A DNA stretch of 64,000 nt from Paenibacillus tyrphae (GTDB lineage Bacteria > Bacillota > Bacilli > Paenibacillales > NBRC-103111): the NCBI RefSeq assembly GCF_024158745.1, contig NZ_JAMZAW010000008.1, positions 234,435 through 298,434 on the forward strand. The letters run 5' to 3'. Position numbers and translations under genes: made by a program. This document shows, one piece after another, positions 46,053 to 54,886 of the stretch. The number at the start of each line of letters is the position of its first letter. Position 1 is the first letter of the stretch. A model generated the notes under the pieces. It was not told the DNA's origin. It did not search any database and saw nothing but the letters and a program-made list of their open reading frames with translations.

Positions 46053-46487
46053 ATGTTGAAAAAGTTGTCTCTCATTTTGATGGCTTGTATGCTGGTGTTT
46101 TCATTCACCGCACCCGGTATGGTCGACGCCAAAGGATACAAGTCCTCGAAAAAAAGCTACACGCCAAGCAGTTCCAACACCACGCAAACGCCGAACAACG
46201 GTATCAATAAAACCGAGCCGGCTGCTTCCAAATCGCCGGCCAGCACGACGGCCACGCCGGCAAAGAAACCAGGCTTTTTCAGCGGCGGTCTGATGAAAGG
46301 CTTGATGATCGGCGGTCTGGCGGGTCTTCTCTTCGGAAGCCTGTTCGGCGGCATGGGCTTCCTCGGCGACTTGCTGGGCCTGATGGTGAACGTGCTTGCG
46401 CTTGTCGTATTGTTCGTCGTCATCCGCAAAATTTTCGTCTACTTCCGCGACCGCAAGAAGTTCAAGGAAGAACCGAAGCGTTTCTAA
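46053..46487 (+). CDS. Secreted/membrane small protein with Gly-rich helix
   Basis: 144 residues. Signal peptide (MLKKLSLILMACMLVFSF, cut near VDAKG), then a Ser/Thr/Pro/Lys-rich linker of about 45 residues, a Gly-rich hydrophobic segment GLMIGGLAGLLFGSLFGG and a second helix LVVLFVVIRKIFVYF. The layout resembles the N-terminal part of Tim44-like proteins without the Tim44 domain. GGAGG lies ten bases before ATG. 27 bases separate it from the DUF2653 gene. Confidence 0.75.
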   Translation: MLKKLSLILMACMLVFSFTAPGMVDAKGYKSSKKSYTPSSSNTTQTPNNGINKTEPAASKSPASTTATPAKKPGFFSGGLMKGLMIGGLAGLLFGSLFGGMGFLGDLLGLMVNVLALVVLFVVIRKIFVYFRDRKKFKEEPKRF

Positions 46488-46514
46488 TTTGAGGATAAAA
46501 GAGGTTACCAGGAT

Positions 46515-46790
46515 ATGCGACTATCGGAGCAAGATATTATCAATGCGATATGCCTGAATATCGCCGAACGAAAGCAGATTCATCCGACGCAAGTCGAAGT
46601 GGAGCTCATGTGGGATGAGGACCATGGCTTCTCCGCCGAAGTGCACGCCGAAGGCCGCAGCCAGATCCTGATCGCCGCCAACATGCTGGAAGCGATCGAG
46701 CGTTACCTGCTCAAGGAGCAAAATATCCGCGTGTTCCGGGATCAAATCCAGCTCGTGCTGGAAGACGAAATCGTCGCCGATATCGGTTGA
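46515..46790 (+). CDS. DUF2653 (YxcD-like) protein
   Basis: 91 residues. It matches the YxcD family: MRLSEQDIINAICLNIAERK, VEVELMWDEDHGFSAEV, and NMLEAIERYLLKE. Soluble, no cysteines except one at residue 13. Function unknown. Follows the small membrane protein closely and ends in a terminator; the two are presumably one transcript. Confidence 0.85.
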   Translation: MRLSEQDIINAICLNIAERKQIHPTQVEVELMWDEDHGFSAEVHAEGRSQILIAANMLEAIERYLLKEQNIRVFRDQIQLVLEDEIVADIG

Positions 46791-46801
46791 CCTTCCGAAC
46801 G

Positions 46802-46836
46802 ACCCTTCAAGCGATGGCTTGGAGGGTTATTTTTTG
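46802..46836 (+). terminator. Terminator after the DUF2653 gene
   Basis: ACCCTTCAAG-CGATGG-CTTGGAGGGT followed by TATTTTTTG. Confidence 0.85.
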
Positions 46837-46937
46837 TCTCCAATGGCACCCTCATTCACGATTCTATTATTTTCCTCGCAACTTCGAGGCCTCTTCTAAC
46901 GTTTAATAGAGTAGACTGACCAGAAAGAGGCTGATGC

Positions 46938-48872
46938 ATGTTGAAGCGCAACACCCTGCTTACGTTGTCCGTTATGACGCTCTTCCTCTCCTCCGCGGGC
47001 TCCGTTATGGCAGCCGACAAGACATCCAAGTTCCGCGTCTACCAGGACACCACCATGCTGCTGGAAACCTCCGATTACAAGTCCGCCGAAAATTATGCCA
47101 GGCAGTTCGCGGACAGCCACGTCGAAGAGATCGGCACCCGTAAATGGGTATGGCATAACTACCCCCGTTACAAGGTATTCCAGAACGGCTACAGCTCGTC
47201 CAAATGGGAGTATGCCAGCTTGGATCAGGCGATACGCGAAGCGTCCAATTGGGGACATGCCAGCGTACGCGACCTGCAATCCGGCGGTTGGGTATGGAGC
47301 AATTACCCGAAGTACCGCGTCTACCAAGGCGACGACATTACGATGGATTCCTGGAACTTCGAAACGTTGAACCAAGCGATCGCCGAAGCGAAAAAATGGG
47401 GCAACGCCCATATTGTCGAGCTCGGCACACACCGCTGGGTATGGGATAATATTCCGGCCAGCCGCAAGACGGAGCTGCGCAGCGGCAGCAAAATTTATCA
47501 AATCTATCAAGATACATACTCCGCTGAGAATTGGAAGTTTGCTTACTTAGAAGATGCTGTAAACGAATCGCTCAATTGGGGCAATTCGAAGATTGTGAAC
47601 ACCGAAACAGGCAAGGTCGTATACTCCAACGTCAAACCGTATAAAGTGTACCAGTTCGACACGCTTCTGAATTCGTTCCTAAGCATCGACGAGGCGGTAG
47701 CGTACGCCAAGCAGTTCGATCATACCCGGATTACCGACGACGAAGCGGCGGGACTTGATGGCACCGCACGCGTTATATGGAATAATTATCCTTATTACCA
47801 AGTGTTTCAAAAAGACAAATGGATTGCGGACTTCTCTACGATCGGCGGCGCGCTATCCTACGCCATGGGCTATTCCAACGCCTCGATTCGGCTGTACGGC
47901 GACGGGTCCAGCATCTGGAACAACCTTCGCGATCTGCAGTTCTGGGGCTGGAACGGAAGCTCCAGCGACACCACGATCCGCAGTCAGGTAAACAACACCT
48001 CGGGACTGGATGTCGTCTCCCCCACCTACTTTCAACTCGCCGACGGCTCGGGCAATCTGACCGACAGCTCGAACAAAGAAACCGTCGCTTGGCTGAAGAA
48101 GCAGGGGTATTCCGTCCATCCGCTTGTCAACAACCAGTTCGATACGGCGATGACGACGCAATTTCTGGCCTCGGCGCAAGCCCGCAGCAAGTTCATTTCC
48201 GCGCTGGTCGATAAAGCCGTCGCCATCGGGGCGGACGGGCTAAACATCGACTTCGAGAGCGTCGCAGGCACGGATCGCTCTGCCTTCACGACGTTCATGA
48301 AGGAAATCACGGATGCGGCCCATCAAAAAAGACTTGTCATCTCGGTCGACCTGCCAAGAGGCAGCGCCGCATGGAATGCGAAAACCGCGTTCGAGCACGA
48401 GAAGCTCGGCCAGATCGTCGATTACGTCATCACGATGACCTACGACCACTATTGGAAAGGCAGCACCGAACCGGGTTCCGTGGCCGGTCTGCCTTGGGTT
48501 GAACAAGGTGTACAGGAATTTCTCTCCTACGGCATTCCGCGCGACAAGCTGATCATGGGAATTCCGTTCTATGTCCGGGAGTGGAAGGTCGACAAATCCG
48601 GCAAGCTGGACAGCAACCGCGCGCTGCTGATGAAGGACTTGACCGGCCTCATCGATTCCAAGCAAGCGAAGCTCAGCTGGGACAGCCGCTTCAATCAATA
48701 CAAGGTCGAGTACGAGCAGGACGGCTTCAAAAACGTCTTCTGGCTGGAAAACGAAGAGACCGTCAAAGCGCGGATCGATATCGCCAAAAAGTACGAATTG
48801 GCCGGTGTGGCCGCTTGGCGCCTCGGCTACGATTCGAAGGAATTATGGAATATGATGATCCAGCAGAAATAA
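46938..48872 (+). CDS. Secreted GH18 glycosidase with six N-terminal repeats
   Basis: 644 residues. Signal peptide of 25 residues (ending VMAAD). Residues 31-340 hold six repeats of about 46 residues built on the pattern YxVYQ...W.F..L..AI..A..WG.A.I.....VW.NYP; starts include KFRVYQ, RYKVFQ, KYRVYQ, KIYQIYQ, PYKVYQ and YYQVFQ. The rest is a GH18 barrel with DGLNIDFES (catalytic Glu last in DxxDxDxE), VDYVITMTYDHY and MGIPFYVREW, closest to YaaH/SleL-type peptidoglycan N-acetylglucosaminidases. No LysM or SLH domain is present, so the repeats likely anchor it to the wall. GH18 substrate, chitin or peptidoglycan, is open. Confidence 0.88.
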   Translation: MLKRNTLLTLSVMTLFLSSAGSVMAADKTSKFRVYQDTTMLLETSDYKSAENYARQFADSHVEEIGTRKWVWHNYPRYKVFQNGYSSSKWEYASLDQAIREASNWGHASVRDLQSGGWVWSNYPKYRVYQGDDITMDSWNFETLNQAIAEAKKWGNAHIVELGTHRWVWDNIPASRKTELRSGSKIYQIYQDTYSAENWKFAYLEDAVNESLNWGNSKIVNTETGKVVYSNVKPYKVYQFDTLLNSFLSIDEAVAYAKQFDHTRITDDEAAGLDGTARVIWNNYPYYQVFQKDKWIADFSTIGGALSYAMGYSNASIRLYGDGSSIWNNLRDLQFWGWNGSSSDTTIRSQVNNTSGLDVVSPTYFQLADGSGNLTDSSNKETVAWLKKQGYSVHPLVNNQFDTAMTTQFLASAQARSKFISALVDKAVAIGADGLNIDFESVAGTDRSAFTTFMKEITDAAHQKRLVISVDLPRGSAAWNAKTAFEHEKLGQIVDYVITMTYDHYWKGSTEPGSVAGLPWVEQGVQEFLSYGIPRDKLIMGIPFYVREWKVDKSGKLDSNRALLMKDLTGLIDSKQAKLSWDSRFNQYKVEYEQDGFKNVFWLENEETVKARIDIAKKYELAGVAAWRLGYDSKELWNMMIQQK

Positions 48873-48888
48873 TTGGTAATACGCAAAA

Positions 48889-48915
48889 GACCGCCGGACT
48901 TGATCGTTCGGCGGT
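48889..48915. repeat. 27-bp direct repeat, left copy (terminator hairpin)
   Basis: Left flank of the palindromic element. The 27 bases starting GACCGCCGGACTTGATCG are identical to 49130-49156. Each copy forms a terminator-like hairpin (GACCGCCG/CGGCGGT). The outer stem bases AAAA lie only on the left and CTTT only on the right, as expected if one terminator was split by insertion. Confidence 0.85.
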
Positions 48916-49129
48916 GAGCTTGTTGAGAAAGTGGGCAATTGAGGTAATAGAGGTTACGAGGGGGTGGGGTATCCACTTCCGACCGCTGTTGTCCTCGGGA
49001 AATTTGATTAGAAGCCGCTTAGTAGCGGACATTTCCCGAAGACAAAGGCGGCCGCTATCGCTTCTCCAGTGGATACCCCACCTCCGTTTGCATCTCTATT
49101 TTCGTAAAAGCCCACTTTCTCAACACTCT
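48916..49129. mobile_element. MITE-like palindromic element (214 bp)
   Basis: A non-coding element that is one long imperfect palindrome. Terminal inverted repeats GTTGAGAAAGTGGGC occur at the left end (48922-48936) and, inverted, at 49110-49124; further nested arms are GGTGGGGTATCCACT (48963-48977 with 49068-49082), TCCTCGGGAAAT with ATTTCCCGAAGAC, and CCGCT-AGCGG at the tip near 49021. It is flanked by 27-bp direct duplications. No open frame is present. Transcribed, it would fold into a single long hairpin. Confidence 0.8.
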
Positions 49130-49156
49130 GACCGCCGGACTTGATCGTTCGGCGGT
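49130..49156. repeat. 27-bp direct repeat, right copy (terminator hairpin)
   Basis: Exact second copy of the left repeat, followed by CTTTCC. It can serve as the terminator of the siderophore-binding-protein gene on the minus strand. Confidence 0.85.
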
Positions 49157-49175
49157 CTTTCCTATGTGATAAGAC

Positions 49176-50138
49176 TTAAGACTTTTTAAGCATAGACACA
49201 ATCTCTTGCAGCTGCTTCTCGATATCATGCGGCGTGTAGCCGAACCATGTATCGAGATTCAGCATGTATACCCGGTTGTTTTTGACGGCAGGCAGGTTCG
49301 CCCATAGCGCGGTTTTCGAAATTTCATCCAGCCGCTTCTTGGAATCGTCATCGCCAAATACCGACACGAACAAATAATCGGAGGCATACTCCGGAAGCAG
49401 CTCCAAGGACACCGGAACAGCCCAGAAGTTCGGATCCTTCTCGATTTCTTTCTTCACCAGTGGCGGAGGCGTCAGCTCCAGCGCTTTGTAGATGGTAAAG
49501 CCGAAATTCCGTACGCCGTACACGTAAATTTCCTTCGGGCGAATGTTATAGATCGCCGCCGTTTTTCCCGGTTCGATGATGCTCTGAATCTGCTCCCGTA
49601 TCGCTTGGAATTTGGCCCGGAACGCCGTGCTCCAAGCTTCGGCTTCGCTTTGGCGGTTCATGATGTCGCCCATGACCTTGACATGACCGAACACGTCGTA
49701 TTCGTCCCACGGAACGACGACCGTCGGAGCGATTTTGGACAATTTATCGTACGTATCCTGGTCGACATCACTGGCGATGATCAGCTCCGGCTGGAGCTCC
49801 AATATTTTTTCGAAATTGTATTTTCCGATATCGCCGATATTTTCAATCCCATCCGCTTTCTCTCCGAGATCCTTAAGGAGATTGGACGGGCCGCCGAGCG
49901 GCTTGACGCCAATGGACAGGAGCTGGCTGACATATTGGAGTGTAACGACCTTTTCCGGCTTGACGGGAATTTTCGCCTCCCCCATCGCGTGCTTGTAGAC
50001 GCGCTCCGACGCCGGCTTCGCGCCGGAGCTATCGGCGGAAGCGGACTGCTTGGAATCGGGTGAATTGGCCCCGCAGCCTGCGATCACTACCAGGATCAGT
50101 AAAAACGCAGCGATGTAGGAAAACTTTAATTTTCTCAT
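49176..50138 (-). CDS. Iron-siderophore ABC transporter substrate-binding lipoprotein
   Basis: 320 residues. Lipoprotein signal with lipobox VIAGC (Cys 22), then a class III FecB/FhuD-type fold: VVTLQYVSQLLSIGVKPLG, LELQPELIIASDVDQDTY, and NRVYMLNLDTWFGYTPH. It would capture ferric siderophores outside the membrane. It ends the three-gene operon of two permeases and itself; no ATPase gene is here, so a shared FhuC-like ATPase must supply energy. Confidence 0.92.
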   Translation of the reverse strand: MRKLKFSYIAAFLLILVVIAGCGANSPDSKQSASADSSGAKPASERVYKHAMGEAKIPVKPEKVVTLQYVSQLLSIGVKPLGGPSNLLKDLGEKADGIENIGDIGKYNFEKILELQPELIIASDVDQDTYDKLSKIAPTVVVPWDEYDVFGHVKVMGDIMNRQSEAEAWSTAFRAKFQAIREQIQSIIEPGKTAAIYNIRPKEIYVYGVRNFGFTIYKALELTPPPLVKKEIEKDPNFWAVPVSLELLPEYASDYLFVSVFGDDDSKKRLDEISKTALWANLPAVKNNRVYMLNLDTWFGYTPHDIEKQLQEIVSMLKKS

Positions 50139-50183
50139 TTTAGGGACTCCCCTCTTGAACCACTGCTCTCGAGTACTCTTGAT

Positions 50184-51215
50184 TTATCTCGCTCTGGCAA
50201 GCAAGTAAAGAAAGTACGGCGCGCCGATGATCGCAACGACAATTCCGGTAGGAATCTCCGCAGGCTGGATAATGACTCGTGCAATCGTATCGGCGACGAT
50301 CATCAGCAGGCCGCCGACCAAGGCCGAGGCCGGAAGCAGGATTTCGTGCTTCGGTCCGATCAAGCGCCGGGCCAGATGCGGACCAATTAAGCCGACAAAG
50401 CCGATGCCTCCCCCTACCGCGACGCAAGCGCCGGCAATCCCGACGGAAGCGGCAAGCAGACCGAGCCGTTCCTTCTCAACGGGCGCGCCCAAGCCGGTCG
50501 CCATCTGTTCCCCGAGATTGATCACATTAAGGACTCTGGCTTTATAAAACACATAAGGCAACAGCACGATCAGCCACGGCAGCAGAGCGACGACAAACTT
50601 CCAGTTCGAACCCCAGATGCTTCCCGCCAGCCAGACAGCGACAAACTGGTAATTTTGCGGGTTCAACCGCAGCGTCAGCACCACCATTAAGGCGCTGATG
50701 CCTGCTGCGACGGCAATCCCGGTAAGAACCAGACTTGTCGGCGACAAGCCTTCGTGCTTCTTGTATGCCAGACCGTAGATGATCGCCGCGGTGACGCCCG
50801 CCCCGACGAAAGCGAGAATCGGTAGAAATAAAACGGGCGCTGCCGTCTTCGACGGGAAAAACGAGATAAAGAGCACGACCATCAAACCAGCGCCGGCATT
50901 GATCCCCAGAATGCCCGGATCGGCCAGCGCATTGCGGGACAGCCCTTGCAAAATACACCCCGAAACGGCCAATCCCGCCCCGATCAGCACCGAAATAACG
51001 ATGCGGGGCAGCCGGAAATCGAACAAAATGAGCTCCTGCTTCGCCGTACCTGCCCCGAACAGCGTTCGGATGACATCGAGCGGTGACAGCCGGGTGTATC
51101 CGGTGTTCATGCTGACGAGAAAAGCAAGCACAATCAACACGCCCAGAACGGATAAAACCGTGACGGCCTGAATTTTTTTGCGGCGTTCCGTCGCTCCCAT
51201 TTTCACTGCTTCCAT
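50184..51215 (-). CDS. FecCD-family iron-siderophore permease
   Basis: 343 residues with about nine to ten membrane helices. Family landmarks: FDFRLPRIVISVLIGAGLAV, LQGLSRNALADPGILGIN, GLIGPHLARRLIGPKH, and the end PTGIVVAIIGAPYFLYLLAR. Its start follows the stop of the upstream permease with no gap. It pairs with that protein as a heterodimer channel for the siderophore. Confidence 0.94.
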   Translation of the reverse strand: MEAVKMGATERRKKIQAVTVLSVLGVLIVLAFLVSMNTGYTRLSPLDVIRTLFGAGTAKQELILFDFRLPRIVISVLIGAGLAVSGCILQGLSRNALADPGILGINAGAGLMVVLFISFFPSKTAAPVLFLPILAFVGAGVTAAIIYGLAYKKHEGLSPTSLVLTGIAVAAGISALMVVLTLRLNPQNYQFVAVWLAGSIWGSNWKFVVALLPWLIVLLPYVFYKARVLNVINLGEQMATGLGAPVEKERLGLLAASVGIAGACVAVGGGIGFVGLIGPHLARRLIGPKHEILLPASALVGGLLMIVADTIARVIIQPAEIPTGIVVAIIGAPYFLYLLARAR

Positions 51216-52259
51216 CTACAGTTCCCTCCTCTGCTTGCGCGCCAAGTAAAGGAAGAATGGAACCCCGATCAAGGCGATCAATGTGCCGATCGGCGTCTCA
51301 TACGGCGGATTGATCATTCTCGCCCCGATATCGGCAATGACCATAAGCAAGCTGCCGAGCACCGCGGAGCAAGGAATGATCCAGCGGTAATCGACGCCGA
51401 CCAGCGACCGGGCAATATGCGGAATGACGAGCCCGACAAAGCCGATCGCACCGACCGCGGAGACAGCCGTGCCTGCAAGCACCAGCACGACAACGGCACA
51501 AGCCAGCTTCACCCAGCCCGTACGCTGGCCGAGACCCGTCGCCACTTCGTCGCCAAGACTCAGCAGCGTAATCGACCTGGAAAGCAGCAAGGCGGCGATC
51601 AAGGCGGCAATGACCCATGGAGTCATGATTTTGAGCTGCAGCCACTTCGTCCCGGCTACCCCGCCGGCATACCAGAAAGCGAGATCTTGTCCGATGTTGA
51701 AGTAAATCGCGATCCCCTCGCTGATCGCAACAAGAAGTGCAGTGACAGCAGCGCCAGCCAAAGCGAGCCGGACCGGCGTCAGGCCGTTTTTGGACATGGA
51801 ACCGACCCCGTACACCATAAACGCCCCGACCGCAGCGCCGAGGAACGAGTACAGAATCAACTGCATGAACGGCAGCCCCGGAAAAAAGGCAAAGCAGAGA
51901 GCAAGCACGAACCCCGCCCCCGCATTCAGGCCGAGCAGCCCCGAATCGGCAAGCGGATTGCGGGTCATCCCCTGCATAATCGCTCCGGCAACGGCGAAGC
52001 AAGCGCCGACCAGCGCCCCGGCAAGCGCCCGCGGAAGACGCAGCTCCTGAATAATCTGATGCTGGGTAATGTCGGGATTAAACCGAAACACGGCTTCCCA
52101 TACGGTGGAAAGCTGAATATCCGCCGCACCGACGGAAACCGACAAGGCCAGCCCCACTAACAAAACAGCAAGTCCCGCAAACAAAACAATCGTTGCCGTT
52201 ACCGGCCGGGATCGCAGCTTCGATGTGGATTGGGGCACAGCCTCCGTATGTACGCTCAT
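51216..52259 (-). CDS. FecCD-family iron-siderophore permease
   Basis: 347 residues, the second FecCD permease: LRLPRALAGALVGACFAVAG, MQGMTRNPLADSGLLGLN, GFVGLVIPHIARSLVG and the end TPIGTLIALIGVPFFLYLAR. The first 20 residues are polar. ATG at 52259 is preferred because AAGGATGG is nine bases before; a start three codons earlier touches that site. First gene after the Fur-controlled promoter. Confidence 0.93.
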   Translation of the reverse strand: MSVHTEAVPQSTSKLRSRPVTATIVLFAGLAVLLVGLALSVSVGAADIQLSTVWEAVFRFNPDITQHQIIQELRLPRALAGALVGACFAVAGAIMQGMTRNPLADSGLLGLNAGAGFVLALCFAFFPGLPFMQLILYSFLGAAVGAFMVYGVGSMSKNGLTPVRLALAGAAVTALLVAISEGIAIYFNIGQDLAFWYAGGVAGTKWLQLKIMTPWVIAALIAALLLSRSITLLSLGDEVATGLGQRTGWVKLACAVVVLVLAGTAVSAVGAIGFVGLVIPHIARSLVGVDYRWIIPCSAVLGSLLMVIADIGARMINPPYETPIGTLIALIGVPFFLYLARKQRREL

Positions 52260-52315
52260 GAGAACCATCCTTATCTTTGCTGGAATGAAGAGGTTTTTGC
52301 CTCGTGCACCATGAT

Positions 52316-52334
52316 ACTGATAATCATTATCAGT
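52316..52334. promoter_or_regulatory. Fur box of the siderophore operon
   Basis: The 19-base inverted repeat ACTGATAATCATTATCAGT contains the 7-1-7 Fur core TGATAATNATTATCA. It lies just downstream of the -10 element, where Fur with iron would block transcription. Confidence 0.93.
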
Positions 52335-52339
52335 AAATG

Positions 52340-52368
52340 ATTATACATCCATTATCCATTTCCGTCCA
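52340..52368 (-). promoter_or_regulatory. Promoter of the siderophore operon
   Basis: Minus-strand TGGACG (4 of 6 to -35), 17 bases, perfect TATAAT, adjacent to the Fur box. Confidence 0.7.
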
Positions 52369-52437
52369 TACTTTCAAGCAAGTTTTGGATAACTATGCCA
52401 GCGAAGTAAGAAGTCGTACCATGCCCCTGCACATGTC

Positions 52438-53772
52438 TTAAAGGAACAATGTGATGCAATCCGCACGAACGTCTGGGGTTAACCGCAATATAAAAAGCGG
52501 CCTTTCCGGGCCTGGAGCCTCTAGAAAACGCCGCTTCTGATCTTTTTCGCTTATCTGATTTATTTTTTTCATCAATTCGATTAGTTTCTTCGCCATAGCC
52601 AAAGCAAAGGCTTCGTCATTGACGTTATGCTCCAGCTCAACCAATTCGACACGTTCCCGGTCAAGATTCGTTCTTAGGGCATCAAACAGTGCTGCGTCCT
52701 CTTCCGGTCCATAAAAGGGCTGACCCTCGTTATCGATCAGCGAAACTCCTTTTAGAGGCAGGAATAACGCGCAAGGACCGGTCGAACGGTTCAGTTTAGA
52801 GGCGATGATTTGACCCAATTGCCGGTTTTCATCCACATTTGTTCTCATTAACGTAATGGTCGCATTATGCTTGTATAGATTTCGGCCTGCATACTTCTCC
52901 GGAACCGTATCCATCGCTCCGAAATTCACCATATCCAAGGCGCCGGTCGATACGACCTGCGGAATGCCTGCCTTCGCTGCCGCCTCCAAACGGCTCGGTC
53001 CGGCCGAAAGCACGCCGCCGGCCAGCTCGTCGCACCACTCCGTTGTGGTGACATCCAGCACCCCTTCGATAAAGCCGCTTTCAATCAACGCCTCCATCGC
53101 CATACCGCCGCTGCCCGTTGCATGGAAAACCAGCACTTCATACCCTTGCTGCTCCAGGTATTCTCTTGCTTTATTTACACAAGGCGTGGTCACTCCGAAC
53201 ATGGTCGCCGCGATCAAAGGCTTATTTTCCAATTGCGGCGGAACGCCCTTCGCCATTCCGGCAATGGCATAAGCGGCGTTGGCAAGGATGTTGGCAGACA
53301 ACCGGTTAATGCCCGAAATATCGACGACCGAATACATCATCGTAATATCTTTTTCCCCGACATAGGGCCTCGTATTTCCGGACGCAACCGTGGATACCAT
53401 GAGCTTCGGGACGCCGACCGGGAGCGCTTGCATCGCATACGTGCCGATGGTCGTGCCCGCCGATCCTCCCAGACTGATCACGCCGGCAACTTCCTTGTTC
53501 CGGTACAGCTCTGCCACAAGAGCCGCAGCGCCTTTCATCATCACATCCATCGCATAGCCCCGGTCATCCTTCGCGACCAGCTCCTGAAGCGACGCCCCTC
53601 CTGCACGAGCGACCGTCTCGTTCGAAATGTCGGCATCCCAGCTTGTGCTGCCGATGACTCCCGTATTCATGACAATCGTGGATATACCCGTGCCTTCGAT
53701 GATATTTTTAATAAATAAAATTTCCTTCCCCTTCGTATCGAGGGTACCGATAATGACAATTTTCCCAGTCAT
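52438..53772 (-). CDS. Tm-1-like ATP-binding protein (UPF0261)
   Basis: 444 residues. The start MTGKIVIIGTLDTKGKEI, the glycine-rich VISLGGSAGTTIGTYAMQ, FGVTTPCVNKAREYLEQQGY and the VFHATGSGGMAMEALI segment are typical of UPF0261, the family that in tomato forms the N-terminal, ATP-binding half of the antiviral Tm-1 protein. In plants and fungi this domain is fused to a PEP-hydrolase-type barrel; here the barrel is the divergent neighbour. The last 40 residues extend beyond the family's usual end. Function in bacteria is unknown. ATG lies after GGAGGC. Confidence 0.85.
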   Translation of the reverse strand: MTGKIVIIGTLDTKGKEILFIKNIIEGTGISTIVMNTGVIGSTSWDADISNETVARAGGASLQELVAKDDRGYAMDVMMKGAAALVAELYRNKEVAGVISLGGSAGTTIGTYAMQALPVGVPKLMVSTVASGNTRPYVGEKDITMMYSVVDISGINRLSANILANAAYAIAGMAKGVPPQLENKPLIAATMFGVTTPCVNKAREYLEQQGYEVLVFHATGSGGMAMEALIESGFIEGVLDVTTTEWCDELAGGVLSAGPSRLEAAAKAGIPQVVSTGALDMVNFGAMDTVPEKYAGRNLYKHNATITLMRTNVDENRQLGQIIASKLNRSTGPCALFLPLKGVSLIDNEGQPFYGPEEDAALFDALRTNLDRERVELVELEHNVNDEAFALAMAKKLIELMKKINQISEKDQKRRFLEAPGPERPLFILRLTPDVRADCITLFL

Positions 53773-54017
53773 TGATGTGCCTCCTCTATATATTTTTTGT
53801 GTGATTGGCGGCGCTTACATATCTCTACTCTACTATCGCAGAATCGGACGGACAAAAGAATAGATTTAGGTAACATCAAGTAGGATTATGATAAGCTTTT
53901 CGGTTAGACCCTACCATAATACTAATTGAAATTACAATAATCTATGGTTTCGTGCTGCGCTTTCGGCCATACTGTCAGTACGGACTCATACTTATCTTGA
54001 GAAATGGAGACGATATC

Positions 54018-54848
54018 ATGCTTTCGACAAGACAACGTATACTGGCAGCCCTGCAGGAGAAGGTCAAGCAAGGCGGCTACATTATCGGCGGCGGCGCAGG
54101 TACCGGAATTAGCGCCAAGTTCGAAGAAGACGGCGGTATCGATCTGATCGTCATTTATAACTCGGGAAGGTTCCGGATGGCCGGACACGGTTCTTTAGCC
54201 GGACTTATGCCGTATGGGGATGCCAACTCGATCGTATTGGAAATGGCGAGCGAAGTTCTGCCGGTTGTGAAGAAAACGCCGGTTATTGCAGGGGTATGCG
54301 GTACGGACCCGATGCGGGTCATGGGCCGTTTCTTGAAACAGATCAAAGACGAAGGCTTTGTCGGCGTCCAAAACTTCCCTACGGTCGGACTGATCGACGG
54401 GAACTTCCGCATGAATCTGGAAGAGACGAACATGGGCTACGATAAAGAAGTCGAAATGATCCGTTTGGCGCATGAGGAAGATTTGCTGACGACGCCTTAT
54501 GTGTTTTCCGAGCAGGATGCGATCAAAATGACGAATGCCGGCGCAGATATTCTTGTCATTCATTTAGGTTTGACGACTTCGGGAACGATCGGGGCCCAAA
54601 CCGCCAAGACGTTGGACCAATGTGTCGAAGAGATTCGATCCATTGCGGCTGCGGCTATCAAGGTAAGACCAGACATTTTTATTCTGTGTCATGGCGGTCC
54701 GATTGCCGAACCGGAGGATGCCGCCTACGTGTTGGAAAAATGCCCGGAAATTCACGGGTTTTACGGGGCGAGCTCCATGGAGCGTTTGCCTACCGAACGT
54801 GCGATTCGCGAGCAGACGCAGCGTTTTGTCAGCTTGCGCAGAAATTAA
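54018..54848 (+). CDS. Phosphoenolpyruvate hydrolase-family TIM-barrel protein
   Basis: 276 residues. PF09370-type barrel: [70 protein letters not shown] and [15 protein letters not shown]. The family name comes from similarity and structure to PEP mutase/hydrolase-like enzymes; no reaction is proven for this branch. ATG at 54018, with GGAG eight bases before, gives MLSTRQRIL. It is divergent from the Tm-1-like gene and convergent with the AraC regulator; the 245-base gap to the former should hold both promoters. Confidence 0.87.
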   Translation: MLSTRQRILAALQEKVKQGGYIIGGGAGTGISAKFEEDGGIDLIVIYNSGRFRMAGHGSLAGLMPYGDANSIVLEMASEVLPVVKKTPVIAGVCGTDPMRVMGRFLKQIKDEGFVGVQNFPTVGLIDGNFRMNLEETNMGYDKEVEMIRLAHEEDLLTTPYVFSEQDAIKMTNAGADILVIHLGLTTSGTIGAQTAKTLDQCVEEIRSIAAAAIKVRPDIFILCHGGPIAEPEDAAYVLEKCPEIHGFYGASSMERLPTERAIREQTQRFVSLRRN

Positions 54849-54857
54849 GAAACGGCC

Positions 54858-54886
54858 ATATCCCAAGGATCAATTCCTTGGGATAT
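54858..54886. terminator. Terminator hairpin shared by convergent genes
   Basis: ATATCCCAAGG-ATCAATT-CCTTGGGATAT followed by TGTTATTTTT on the plus strand. The stop codon of the minus-strand regulator gene lies in its loop, and the hairpin encodes that protein's last residues. Confidence 0.8.

Noticed and set aside
48873..49175. CRISPR-like or attachment-site interpretation of the two 27-bp repeats.
   Set aside because: Only two copies, each a terminator hairpin, flanking a palindrome; a target-site duplication explains them better, and no integrase or cas gene is near.
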